Positions 34,025 to 45,690 of a DNA stretch of 64,000 nt are shown piece after piece. The stretch comes from Duganella sp. BJB476 (GTDB lineage Bacteria; Pseudomonadota; Gammaproteobacteria; Burkholderiales; Burkholderiaceae_D). Location of the stretch: NCBI RefSeq assembly GCF_003416895.1, contig NZ_QVIO01000007.1, forward strand, positions 248,001 through 312,000, in the 5' to 3' direction. Below the pieces are notes generated by a model. It was given only the letters and a program-made list of their open reading frames with translations. It had not been told where the DNA came from and searched no databases. Made by a program: the position numbers and the translations under genes. Numbering within the stretch: position 1 is the stretch's first letter; every line of letters begins with the position of its first letter.

Positions 34025-34633
34025 ATGAAAATGGAATTCTGGTTCGACTTCGCCAGCAACTACAGCTACTTGAGCGTGATGCGCATCCGCCAGCTGGCGC
34101 CGGACGGCGTGGTGTGGCGCCCCTTCCTTCTTGGCCCCATCTTCAAGGACGCCGGCTGGAACAACTCGCCGTTCGTGCTACAGAAAGACAAAGGCGCCTA
34201 CGTATGGCAGGACATGCCGCGCCAGTGCGCCAAGTACGGCCTGCCGTGGCGGCAGCCGTCCACCTTCCCGCGCAACTCGCTGCTGGCGGCGCGCATCGGC
34301 ATCCTGTGCGAAGAGCAGCCGTGGATAACCGACTTCTGCGAGCGCACCATGCTGGCCAACTTCGCAGAAGACCGCGACATCGCCAGCGAACAATGCATGA
34401 CAGAGATATTGTCCGCACTGGGACAAGACGCGCCAGCCATCCTGCACGCCGCGCAAGCGGACCAGAACAAGGCCAGGCTGCGCGAACGCACCGAGCAGGC
34501 CAAGGCCCGCCACATCTTCGGCGCGCCCACCTTCCTGGTCGGCGACGCCATGTTCTGGGGGAATGACCGGCTGGACGACGCGCTGGCGATGGCCTTCAGT
34601 TCACCGCCAGGTTCTCGCAAAACGGCCGGCTGA
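34025..34633 (+). CDS. DsbA-fold protein, 2-hydroxychromene-2-carboxylate isomerase-like
   Basis: A 202-residue thioredoxin-fold protein. The N-terminus MKMEFWFDFASNYSYLSVMR matches the HCCA-isomerase / FrnE-like DsbA subfamily, in which the CxxC motif is replaced: here FASNYSY has Ser at the catalytic position. The ending HIFGAPTFLVGDAMFWGNDRL carries the conserved cis-Pro region. Such proteins use glutathione for isomerisation or conjugation. It follows the oxygenase gene by 2 bp, and its 3' end overlaps the convergent merR gene by 38 bp. Confidence 0.88.
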   Translation: MKMEFWFDFASNYSYLSVMRIRQLAPDGVVWRPFLLGPIFKDAGWNNSPFVLQKDKGAYVWQDMPRQCAKYGLPWRQPSTFPRNSLLAARIGILCEEQPWITDFCERTMLANFAEDRDIASEQCMTEILSALGQDAPAILHAAQADQNKARLRERTEQAKARHIFGAPTFLVGDAMFWGNDRLDDALAMAFSSPPGSRKTAG

Positions 34634-34976
34634 CACTCTCGTCGCGCAGGATGGCGCGCAGCGCCAGCAACTCACGGTGTTGGCTCGCCAACGCCTCCTG
34701 CTGCTCCTCTACTTCACGCAGGCGGGTTTCCGTGCGCTCCAGGATCTCCGTTTTCAGGCATTGGCCGTTTTCGCCAAACATGCCCCGGATGACGTCGAGC
34801 GAAAATCCCAAGCGCTTCGACACCTGGATCACGTGCAGCCGCTCCATCGCATAGTTGGAGTATTCGCGATAACCAGCAGCGGTGCGTGAAATGGGCGCCA
34901 ACAAGCCCTGCTCCTCATAAAACCGGATCGCTGATGGGGTCAACCCCGACTTCCGGGCCAATTCACCTATTTTCAT
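34596..34976 (-). CDS. MerR family transcriptional regulator
   Basis: A 126-residue MerR-type regulator. The winged helix-turn-helix occupies residues 1-70 (MKIGELARKSGLTPSAIRFY), and a dimerisation coiled coil follows (about residues 78-118). No metal-binding cysteine pair is present, so it is probably an organic- or redox-stress sensor. It is divergent from a nitroreductase gene whose promoter has the 19-bp spacer typical of MerR activation. Confidence 0.93.
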   Translation of the reverse strand: MKIGELARKSGLTPSAIRFYEEQGLLAPISRTAAGYREYSNYAMERLHVIQVSKRLGFSLDVIRGMFGENGQCLKTEILERTETRLREVEEQQEALASQHRELLALRAILRDESVSRPFCENLAVN

Positions 34977-34984
34977 TTTATGCC

Positions 34985-35015
34985 TTGACTCTCAAGTTGA
35001 CTTGAAACTTATTAT
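34985..35015 (+). promoter_or_regulatory. MerR-type promoter of the nitroreductase gene
   Basis: -35 TTGACT (34985-34990) and -10 TATTAT (35010-35015) are separated by 19 bp rather than the usual 17. The spacer holds the perfect palindrome TCAAGTTGACTTGA (34992-35005). This elongated spacer with a central dyad is the hallmark of promoters untwisted by MerR-family activators. The merR gene lies directly opposite. Confidence 0.8.
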
Positions 35016-35078
35016 AGAACGGTACTCCAGAGCTTGCTAACTGGGGGCGCATTCACGATTTAACACTGGAGTTCACAA

Positions 35079-35717
35079 ATGACCGATGTAATTGACAAAC
35101 TGAACTGGCGCTACGCCACCAAGAAGTTCGATCCCGCCAAGACGGTAAGCGATGAAAAACTGGAACACATCCTGGAAGCGATCCGCCTGGCGCCGACCTC
35201 CAGCGGCCTGCAGCCGTTCGAAGTCTTCGTCGTCACCAACCCTGACCTGCGCGCCAAGATCCAGGCGGTAGGCTGGAACCAGGGCCAGATCACGGAGAGC
35301 TCGCACCTGCTGGTGTTCGCGGCGTGGGACGACATCACGGCCGATCGCGTCAACATGATGTTCGACCTGACCAACGAGCAGCGCGGCTTCATCAACGAAG
35401 GCTGGGAAGCCTATCGCAAGCAGTTGCTGGGCATTGTGGCCGCGCGCGGCCAGCAAGCCAATTTCGATTCGGCCGCGCGCCAGGCGTACATCGCGCTGGG
35501 CGTGGCCATGGTGGCGGCTGCGTTTGAAGGCGTCGACGCCACGCCGATGGAAGGCTTCGATCCGGCCGCCGTCGACCAGATCCTGTCGCTGAAGGAACGC
35601 AAGCTGCGCAGCGTGGTGATGCTGCCGATCGGCTATCGTCAGCCGGAAGGCGACTGGCTGGTCAACCTCAAGAAGGTGCGCCGTTCGCGTCCCAACTTGA
35701 TCACCGAAATCGCTTAA
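35079..35717 (+). CDS. NAD(P)H-dependent nitroreductase (NfsB-like)
   Basis: A 212-residue FMN-dependent nitroreductase-family enzyme that uses NAD(P)H to reduce nitroaromatics, quinones or similar electrophiles. The N-terminal FMN-phosphate region (NWRYATKKFDP) and the motif LAPTSSGLQPFEVFVV are characteristic. It should act in the cytoplasm as a dimer. A MerR regulator and its matching promoter lie immediately upstream. Its stop codon overlaps that of the convergent DUF2145 gene (TTAA, 35714-35717). Confidence 0.92.
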   Translation: MTDVIDKLNWRYATKKFDPAKTVSDEKLEHILEAIRLAPTSSGLQPFEVFVVTNPDLRAKIQAVGWNQGQITESSHLLVFAAWDDITADRVNMMFDLTNEQRGFINEGWEAYRKQLLGIVAARGQQANFDSAARQAYIALGVAMVAAAFEGVDATPMEGFDPAAVDQILSLKERKLRSVVMLPIGYRQPEGDWLVNLKKVRRSRPNLITEIA

Positions 35718-36646
35718 TCCCGCAGTTGCACCACACGGTCGCCCTCGCCCGGCTTGCAGCCAGCGGCGATGGGCGTCCAGCCACGATGGATGACGATACG
35801 CTCATCGTCGTGGCATAGCTCGACGCGCTCGCTGGCAGGATAGCGCTGACGCACGAACGCCTCCACTGTGGACGGCAGGCTGATACGCAGCTGCATGGCC
35901 GAACGGTCCTCGTCCGGATGATCGTCCAGATGCAGCAACGGCACGAAGTGCGACGCCAGCATCAGGAAGCGCGAACCCACTTGCACCGGTTGCGGCGTGT
36001 AGCGTTCATCGCGCAGCCAGGTTTGCGCGCGTGCGCGCAGGTCGTCGCCGTCGGGCAGATCGCCCCAGCCGGCGGCCAGCATCTCCATCACCCATTGATT
36101 GCAATTCTGGTAGCGCACGCTGAACGCGTAGGCGCTGGCGCTGTATTGGGACGCCAGCAGATGCTGCACGCGCGGCCCATCGAGCAGCGCCGGACGCAGC
36201 GCGGCGATCCCCTCCACCGGCAGGCGCACCACGGAAACGTAGCCCAGCGCCGGATCGTCGGTGCCGAGCGCGAAGCCGGCCAGGCCCTGGTCGAAGATCC
36301 GGGGGCGGCGTTCATCGCAGGCATAGTACAGCTGGCGCGCGGACCAGGCGCCGGTCTCCGAGCGCCAAGCCAGCGCCGCATGCGAGTAGCGGATACCGAA
36401 GCGCGACAAGTCCAGGCCCGAACGGCTGACCAGCGCCACGCCATCGTCGGCGCCGGCCAGTTCCTCGCGCAGCACGGCGGCAAAGCGCAGCAGGCGGTCT
36501 TGCTCGGCTGCGGACAGCGGCTCGCCGCGATCGCAAAAGCGCGAAGAGCCGGACGAGCCGGACGAGCCGGCGGCCTGCGCCGCCCCCCCCGCACCGAGCG
36601 CCGCGCAGGTCAACGCGACCAGCACCAGCGCGCGGGCTGGCGTCAA
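35714..36646 (-). CDS. DUF2145 domain-containing secreted protein
   Basis: A 310-residue protein of the DUF2145 family with a Sec signal peptide. I chose TTG 36646, which gives a compact signal peptide (TPARALVLVALTCAALGAGG...) and a 4-bp stop/start overlap with the upstream gene. A GTG at 36682 would add 12 residues. A 9-bp tandem repeat right after the signal peptide encodes SSGSSGSSG, and an eight-G run lies within the signal peptide. Conserved cysteines (FCDRG, YYACDERRP, NCNQW, ELCHDDE) suggest disulfides. Function unknown; NlpC/P60-like motifs are possible in NCNQWVMEML. Confidence 0.78.
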   Translation of the reverse strand: MTPARALVLVALTCAALGAGGAAQAAGSSGSSGSSRFCDRGEPLSAAEQDRLLRFAAVLREELAGADDGVALVSRSGLDLSRFGIRYSHAALAWRSETGAWSARQLYYACDERRPRIFDQGLAGFALGTDDPALGYVSVVRLPVEGIAALRPALLDGPRVQHLLASQYSASAYAFSVRYQNCNQWVMEMLAAGWGDLPDGDDLRARAQTWLRDERYTPQPVQVGSRFLMLASHFVPLLHLDDHPDEDRSAMQLRISLPSTVEAFVRQRYPASERVELCHDDERIVIHRGWTPIAAGCKPGEGDRVVQLRD

Positions 36647-37101
36647 AGGCTGACCGGACGCGAGGCCAGCTCGCCGTACCACTCGTCGGCCAGCACCAGG
36701 TAGAACGGCTGATGCGTGTCGCCGCGACCGAACTCGATGCCGTACACGCGGTTCTGCGCATACATCGCGTCGCCGACGGCCAGCTGCTGCTTGTCGAAGG
36801 TGGTCTGCGGCAGGTCCAGCACGATGCGCTGCGCCGGATCGTTGGCCTGCATGGTGATGCGGGTGCGGTCGGCGTGCTCCGGCGTGGCGGCGATCTGGAT
36901 GATGTGGTACTCGCCGTCGGCGACCTTGCGCTTGTCGCCGCTCGAGCTGTTGCTCGAACCGTTCAGCGAATCGGAAATGCTACCGCTGGATGCGGAACCG
37001 GCACTCGACGCCGACGAGGCGAAACTTTCGGCGTTGGCATGCAGGGCCAGGCCCAGCGCGCCGGCGGCGGCGATGAGGCGGAATGGCAGGGAAATAGGCA
37101 T
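36643..37101 (-). CDS. small Ser-rich secreted protein
   Basis: A 152-residue protein with a signal peptide (MPISLPFRLIAAAGALGLAL, then HANAES). A ~35-residue Ser/Ala/Gly-rich linker follows, then a compact domain (GEYHIIQIAATPEHADRTRI onward). No family recognised. It overlaps the DUF2145 gene by 4 bp at the stop, so the two are translationally coupled and probably act together in the periplasm. Start ATG 37101; a longer upstream start is unlikely. Confidence 0.7.
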   Translation of the reverse strand: MPISLPFRLIAAAGALGLALHANAESFASSASSAGSASSGSISDSLNGSSNSSSGDKRKVADGEYHIIQIAATPEHADRTRITMQANDPAQRIVLDLPQTTFDKQQLAVGDAMYAQNRVYGIEFGRGDTHQPFYLVLADEWYGELASRPVSL

Positions 37102-37143
37102 CGGATATCCTCGGTTTTTTTCAAACAGCAAGTATAGAGGTTT

Positions 37144-37806
37144 TCAATTGAACACGGCCAGCAACTCGTCCGCGCCTTTCTCTATGCCGGCCTTGGACGC
37201 GTCCATCGGCCCCAGGCTGGCCGAGATATTCATCGGACTGGGATACTGCTTGGCGACATATGCGCTCACCAGCAGGTTGGTGCTGGCGTCGTACAGCTCC
37301 ACCGCATAGCTCACCGATCCGGTGAACGTGCCTTCCTTGCCGCGTATGCTCTGCACGATGTTGTACGGGCCGCCGACCAGGTCGAAGCGCGTCACCGTGC
37401 TGAGGAAGCGCGTGCTCGACTTGGCGCCGGTCAGCGTCAGTTTCAGGCGCAGCGTTTTCCAGCCGGCATCCCTGCTGATCCGCAGGCGGTTGCGCAGCTT
37501 GGACTCGAACTCGCCCTGCATGTAAGCGGCCAGCATGTCCTTCTGCTCATCGCTCACCTCCTCGAACTGGCTGTCCTGGCCGCGATAGACCAGCACCGGA
37601 TCGATGATGATGCTTGAATAATCGCGCAGCGTCACCGCCGTCGAATAACTGTAGGGAACGCGTCCGGACTTGTCATCCACGTTCGGACGCAGCTGGGCTG
37701 CCGACGCCAGGCCGCCATAAGCGACCGGCCGGGTGCTGGCGCAACCGGCGATTGCGCCGCACAGGGCGAGCAGGATGGGAAACTGTAATTTGAGCGAGGA
37801 GTGCAT
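37144..37806 (-). CDS. DUF3313 family lipoprotein
   Basis: A 220-residue lipoprotein. The lipobox IAGC places the lipidated Cys at residue 22. The mature part has the DUF3313 pattern (YSSIIIDPVLVYRGQDSQFEEVS, later GSVSYAVELYDASTNLLVSAY). Function unknown. It lies upstream of the Ser-rich and DUF2145 genes on the same strand with 42 bp between, so one transcript is possible. It is divergent from the TetR gene. Confidence 0.82.
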   Translation of the reverse strand: MHSSLKLQFPILLALCGAIAGCASTRPVAYGGLASAAQLRPNVDDKSGRVPYSYSTAVTLRDYSSIIIDPVLVYRGQDSQFEEVSDEQKDMLAAYMQGEFESKLRNRLRISRDAGWKTLRLKLTLTGAKSSTRFLSTVTRFDLVGGPYNIVQSIRGKEGTFTGSVSYAVELYDASTNLLVSAYVAKQYPSPMNISASLGPMDASKAGIEKGADELLAVFN

Positions 37807-37949
37807 GGCATGGCCTTATTTGTGAGGGAAGAAGCAACCGTTCAAGATTTCCATAACTGAACACACTGGTACAGTATTGAGTGATTAGCCCCCACTGTCA
37901 AGCGTGTTTGCGCATAAAATGTACGACAGGGTTCAGATATGGAGTGGGA

Positions 37950-38582
37950 ATGAAGGTACGTACCGAGGCGCGCCGCCAGGCCATCATTGAGGCAGCCGAC
38001 GCGCTGTTTCAGGAAGCCGGCTACGACGGCGCGTCGATGAATGAGGTGGCGAAGCGCTGGGGGGGATCGAAAGTCACGCTGTACGGCTACTTCCCGTCCA
38101 AGGAAGCGCTGTTTGTCGCGGTCGTGCAATCCTGCGCCACCGGCCACCTGGCCGATGCAACGCGGGAATTAGCGACCGCCCCGATGGGCCGCGCCGGGCT
38201 GGAGTCGGCGCTGGAGCATTTCGGCGTGCGGATGCTGGGTGTGCTGGCCAACGACAAGAGCGCGCTGGCGGTCTACCGCATGGTGGTGGCTGAGGCCGGC
38301 CGCTCCGATGTCGGCCAGCTGTTCTATGACGCCGGCCCGCGCACCTCGGTGGAGACGCTGGCGGCGGTGCTGTCGGGCGCCATGGAGCGCGGCGACATCC
38401 GCCAGGCCGATCCCAAGGTCACCGCGCAGCAGTTCCTGTCGCTACTGACGGCGGAAGTGGATGTGCGCCTGTACCAGCGCGACCCGCCGCCGCTGTCGCA
38501 GCAGGAGATCCGGCAAGTGGTAAAGCGCGCCACCGACATGTTCTTTGCCGGCGCGACGCCTAGGCCTGCACAGGCAGATTGA
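37950..38582 (+). CDS. TetR/AcrR family transcriptional regulator
   Basis: A 210-residue regulator. The helix-turn-helix is at about residues 8-52 (RRQAIIEAADALFQEAGYDG, then KVTLYGYFPSKEALF). The C-terminal part resembles the AefR-like TetR C-terminal domain. Start ATG 37950. It is divergent from the DUF3313 lipoprotein gene (143-bp gap) and may control it. The gap contains ACTGGTACAGT, a weak dyad. Its 3' end overlaps the convergent glycosyltransferase gene by 23 bp. Confidence 0.88.
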   Translation: MKVRTEARRQAIIEAADALFQEAGYDGASMNEVAKRWGGSKVTLYGYFPSKEALFVAVVQSCATGHLADATRELATAPMGRAGLESALEHFGVRMLGVLANDKSALAVYRMVVAEAGRSDVGQLFYDAGPRTSVETLAAVLSGAMERGDIRQADPKVTAQQFLSLLTAEVDVRLYQRDPPPLSQQEIRQVVKRATDMFFAGATPRPAQAD

Positions 38583-39405
38583 AGAACGTCTCGTCGCAAA
38601 TCCGCGATTCGCGCGGCAGCACCAGGCGGCTGTGGCGCACTTGCCGGTTCCAGTCGTGGTTGGCGCGCTCCTTGTCGGCGCAGTAGTAGCTGCGGCCATG
38701 GTCCAGGTGCAGGCTGACCAGCGAATGCCGCGCCCGCACGCCGCGCACGCCGATGTGGTTCAGGCGCAGGCCCATGTTCAGGTCGCCTCCGCCGTAGGCC
38801 ATCTGCTCGTCGAAGCCGCCCACGGCCAGCACATCGTCACGCCAGGCGCAACTGTTGGAGCCGCTGAAGGCATTGCGCTGGGTGAGCAGGTCCAGCGCAC
38901 GCGCCAGCCAGCGCTTGCGGGTGAGCCGGTTGGCGTTCTTGCAAAAGCCCGGTATCGCGCTCAGGTAGCGGTAGTCGAACAAGCTCTGGTCGCGCACCGC
39001 CTCCAGCAGGTCGTGCCGCTGGTGGAAGGATTCCGGGATGCTGACATGGCTGCCGCCCGACAGGAAGATCCCGCGCCGCATCAGCCGCACAAAATTGGCC
39101 ACGTAATCGTCGCGCGGAATACAGTCGCCATCGGTGAACAGCAGCAGGTCGCCGCTGGCGGCCAGGATGGCGCGATTCAGGGCGCGGTACTTGCCGAAGC
39201 CGCGCTGCTCCTGGTTCTGGTACAGCAGCGGGATGGTCCAGCCGCGCCGCCGCACCGCCTCCAGCGCGGCGCCGATCGCGGGATCGCGCCCGTCCTGCGC
39301 AATGATGACTTGATCGGGCCTGCGGGTTTGCATGGCGTAGCCGGTCAGCACATACTCGAGCTCGCGGCCTTTGCAGTGCGCGGAAATGATGACGGAGATT
39401 TTCAT
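38560..39405 (-). CDS. family 2 glycosyltransferase
   Basis: A 281-residue GT-A fold glycosyltransferase. The N-terminal part shows KISVIISAHCKGRELEYVL, typical of GT2; the metal-binding DxD motif is in FTDGDCIPRDD; and the C-terminal motif GGFDEQMAYGGGDLNMGLRL is of the Glyco_tranf_2_7C / galactosyltransferase type. No membrane helix, so it is a cytoplasmic enzyme. Start at ATG 39405, with ATG 39426 as an alternative. Acceptor unknown; no other polysaccharide genes are nearby. Confidence 0.85.
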   Translation of the reverse strand: MKISVIISAHCKGRELEYVLTGYAMQTRRPDQVIIAQDGRDPAIGAALEAVRRRGWTIPLLYQNQEQRGFGKYRALNRAILAASGDLLLFTDGDCIPRDDYVANFVRLMRRGIFLSGGSHVSIPESFHQRHDLLEAVRDQSLFDYRYLSAIPGFCKNANRLTRKRWLARALDLLTQRNAFSGSNSCAWRDDVLAVGGFDEQMAYGGGDLNMGLRLNHIGVRGVRARHSLVSLHLDHGRSYYCADKERANHDWNRQVRHSRLVLPRESRICDETFFNLPVQA

Positions 39406-39559
39406 ACCCCATTCTCGCGACACCATGTTGCAGACGAATTGCGCACTGTAGCGCCAGCGTATCGTTGTGTGTCGTAAAGCTGCGTGATGAAAAAACAGGC
39501 AAATTTGGCAGATTGTTGCTACGCCGCGGCAGTCTGCTGAAGCAAGTTCCGTGATGCCG

Positions 39560-39565
39560 TATAAT
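39560..39565 (+). promoter_or_regulatory. putative -10 element of metH
   Basis: A perfect TATAAT lies 55 bp upstream of the metH start codon. The -35 region is weak, and no cobalamin or SAH riboswitch-like structure was recognised in the ~190-bp leader region. Confidence 0.45.
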
Positions 39566-39619
39566 TTTAGACCGCCAGCAACTCCCGGCGCGCTCGTCCA
39601 CGACCACAGAAAGTAACAA

Positions 39620-43420
<3,801 letters not shown>

Positions 43421-44112
43421 TTCAACGCGGCGCTGGCGCCGCTCGCTGCCGGCTGCGCCAACAGCGCGGAGTCCGGCGGCAGGCTGGCCTGGAACAGCTT
43501 GTAGGCCTCGGCCGTCAGCGCCACAAAGGCGTTCTGATGCGCCAGCAACTGGCCCGTCATCCATTCCCAGCCCTCGTCGGTTTCATACAGCCAGACCATG
43601 CCGTCCGGGAAGGCATCCGGTATCGCGTCGATCGGCGCCTGCACGGCGATGTGGCTTTGCGGCCCCCACAGGAAATCCGGCGGCAGCGCGCGTTGCCAGC
43701 CATGGCCGTTCTTTTCAGCGTAGATGTGATTGTGACGAAAGGTCAGGTCGACCACTTCCCGCTCGGCGATCAGATCGTCGGCAGATTCGATCCAGCAGTG
43801 ATAAGCGCCGCCACTGGGATTGGCGAAGGCGTCGTTGTCCATCATGCGCATCAACTCGCCACCGCCGCAATCGACCGCGGCCAGGCCCGCCACCGGCCGG
43901 TACACCCGGCCCAGCACGATGCTGATCAGGTTGGAACCGACGATGGCGTACACATGGCACAGCGAACAATATTGTTCAGGATAATACTGGCGGACCACCT
44001 GATTCACGCAGTGCGCGATCAGGGCCCTGACGGATTGCGCCATTCAAAAGCTCACGAAACGATTTGTATCCTTATGTATCGGATTGTTTCTAGGAAACTT
44101 TAATAAAATTCA

Positions 44113-44139
44113 CTACTTCTGGTCACGCAGAAACCTCCC
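44113..44139 (-). pseudogene. orphan duplicate of the ABC permease C-terminus
   Basis: On the minus strand this 27-bp stretch reads G-R-F-L-R-D-Q-K-stop. The active permease at 44367 ends G-W-K-F-L-R-D-Q-K-stop. 19 of 27 bases match, and the differences in F, R and D codons are synonymous. It lies 5 bp past the stop of the small gene at 44144, in no longer open frame. It looks like the original or a foreign permease 3' end left behind when the small gene was acquired. Confidence 0.65.
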
Positions 44140-44143
44140 GCTC

Positions 44144-44356
44144 CTATCGCGCCATGCGGCGGCGCGACCATTCATCCGCCACATCGCCCATGTTCTTCGC
44201 GGCTCCGCTGCGCACCCAGGCCATCAGTTCACGGTCGAACTTGAAGTCCGGTCCGCACTGGTCGGTAAGAAAGCGCCGCACGTTTTGCGTGTTCCTGTAG
44301 TCGGAATCAATTTCGGTCGCCCGCGAAATTTCTCCACCATGCCAATCGAATTTCAT
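44144..44356 (-). CDS. small DUF6434-like protein
   Basis: A 70-residue protein starting at ATG 44356 (AGGACTGGAAG ribosome-binding site). The pattern KFDWHGGEISRATEIDSDYR, then NTQNVRRFLTDQCG and FKFDRELMAW, resembles the DUF6434 family (from memory). It starts 10 bp after the ABC permease stop, so it is read in the same transcript. A copy of the permease C-terminus follows its stop, suggesting that the gene was inserted at the permease 3' end. Confidence 0.65.
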   Translation of the reverse strand: MKFDWHGGEISRATEIDSDYRNTQNVRRFLTDQCGPDFKFDRELMAWVRSGAAKNMGDVADEWSRRRMAR

Positions 44357-44366
44357 CTTCCAGTCC

Positions 44367-45680
44367 TCACTTCTGATCGCGCAGGAATTTCCAGCCTGCG
44401 AGTCCGCCGAACACGGCGGCAAAGCCCAGTTGCACCGCGATCGGCGCCAGCACGCCGTCCAGCCCCAGGCCGCGCCACGTGACGGCGTCGAAACCGTCGA
44501 CCGCCCAGCGCGTCGGCACCACCAGCGTGAGCCGCTGCATCCACTCCGGGAAGATGAAGGACGGCACCCAGGCGCCGCCCAGCATCACCATGATCAGCGT
44601 GGCGAAGGTGGCGATGCCGCGCGCCGCTTCCGGCGTCTTGCCGAAGGCGGCGATCAGCAGGCCGAAGGCCGCGGTCATCAGCGCGAAGCTGGCCGCCATG
44701 CCGAGGAAGCCGATCGGGCTACTGATCTGCACCTTGAAGATCAGCATGGCGCAAACAAACATCGCGCACATCAGGCCCATGGCGATGATGGCGCCGGAAA
44801 TGGCGCGGCCCGTCAGCACCGTGGCCAGCGATACCGGTGCCGCCAGCAGGCGGTTCCAGATGCCCATGCGGCGCGCCAGCAAGATGCCGATGCCCATGTC
44901 AATGCCCATGAACAGGATGAACTGCACGCCCATGCCGGCAAACGAGTGCGCATAGCCGTTGTACTTGGGACCGCTGCTGAGCGCCTGGTCCTGCGTCGTG
45001 TAAGGCATGCTCATGCCGGCCGGCGCATCGGCCGGCGCCGGCTTGCCGCTGGCCTTGGCGGCGGCTTCCTTCTCGGCGTCGGCGGCCACGCGCTGGTCCT
45101 GGTACTTCTTCAGGCTGGTGAGGAACACGCTCAGCTGCGCCGTCTCGGGATCCTTGGCGGCCCTGTCGCGCAACTCGGCCAGCTGGCGTTCCGTGGTCTT
45201 GTTGCCCTTGGGGCTCATGGCCGCGGCGCTGGTCACCTGCATCACCTGCTGCGTCAGCAAGCCCTTCACCATGGCCAGCATGGTCGATTGCGACGGGTCG
45301 TAATAGACCGGCAATTGCGGCTTGTTCTGGCCGCTGAACAGCGCGTCTGCCGCGCTGTCGCCGAAGCCGGCCGGGATCACCACTGCCACCGACAGCTTGC
45401 CGGCGCGGACCTTGGCCTGCGCCTCGGCGTCGCTCAGTTCGATGATCTTGAGCGAGCTGTCGGCTTGCAGGCCGGCGGCGATTTTCTTGCCGCTGTCAGA
45501 CTGGTCCTGCAGCACCAGGCCGACTTCGATCTTGCTGGTCTTGGCTTCCGAGCCGCCGCCGAACAGCGAACCGAAGAAGGCCGCCAGCACCACCGGCATC
45601 AGCAGGTGCAGCATCAGCGCGCGCTTGTCGTTGAGATAGAGGATCAGGTCCTTGCGAACCAGGGCGATCAAAGCAATCAT
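44367..45680 (-). CDS. ABC-2 type permease
   Basis: A 437-residue inner-membrane permease of the YhhJ/drug-export group. It has one N-terminal helix (about residues 20-42), a periplasmic domain of about 200 residues with a charged Lys/Ala-rich coiled segment (about 150-225), and a C-terminal bundle of about five helices. The motif GGAWVPSFIFPEWMQRLTLV is typical of ABC-2 exporters. It lies 10 bp downstream of its ATPase. Substrate unknown; the family includes drug and lantibiotic exporters. Confidence 0.87.
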   Translation of the reverse strand: MIALIALVRKDLILYLNDKRALMLHLLMPVVLAAFFGSLFGGGSEAKTSKIEVGLVLQDQSDSGKKIAAGLQADSSLKIIELSDAEAQAKVRAGKLSVAVVIPAGFGDSAADALFSGQNKPQLPVYYDPSQSTMLAMVKGLLTQQVMQVTSAAAMSPKGNKTTERQLAELRDRAAKDPETAQLSVFLTSLKKYQDQRVAADAEKEAAAKASGKPAPADAPAGMSMPYTTQDQALSSGPKYNGYAHSFAGMGVQFILFMGIDMGIGILLARRMGIWNRLLAAPVSLATVLTGRAISGAIIAMGLMCAMFVCAMLIFKVQISSPIGFLGMAASFALMTAAFGLLIAAFGKTPEAARGIATFATLIMVMLGGAWVPSFIFPEWMQRLTLVVPTRWAVDGFDAVTWRGLGLDGVLAPIAVQLGFAAVFGGLAGWKFLRDQK

Positions 45681-45690
45681 AGTGTTCCTA

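Noticed and set aside
39431..39619. Possible cobalamin or SAH riboswitch before metH
   Set aside because: The available leader is short and none of the conserved sequence blocks of these riboswitches could be seen.
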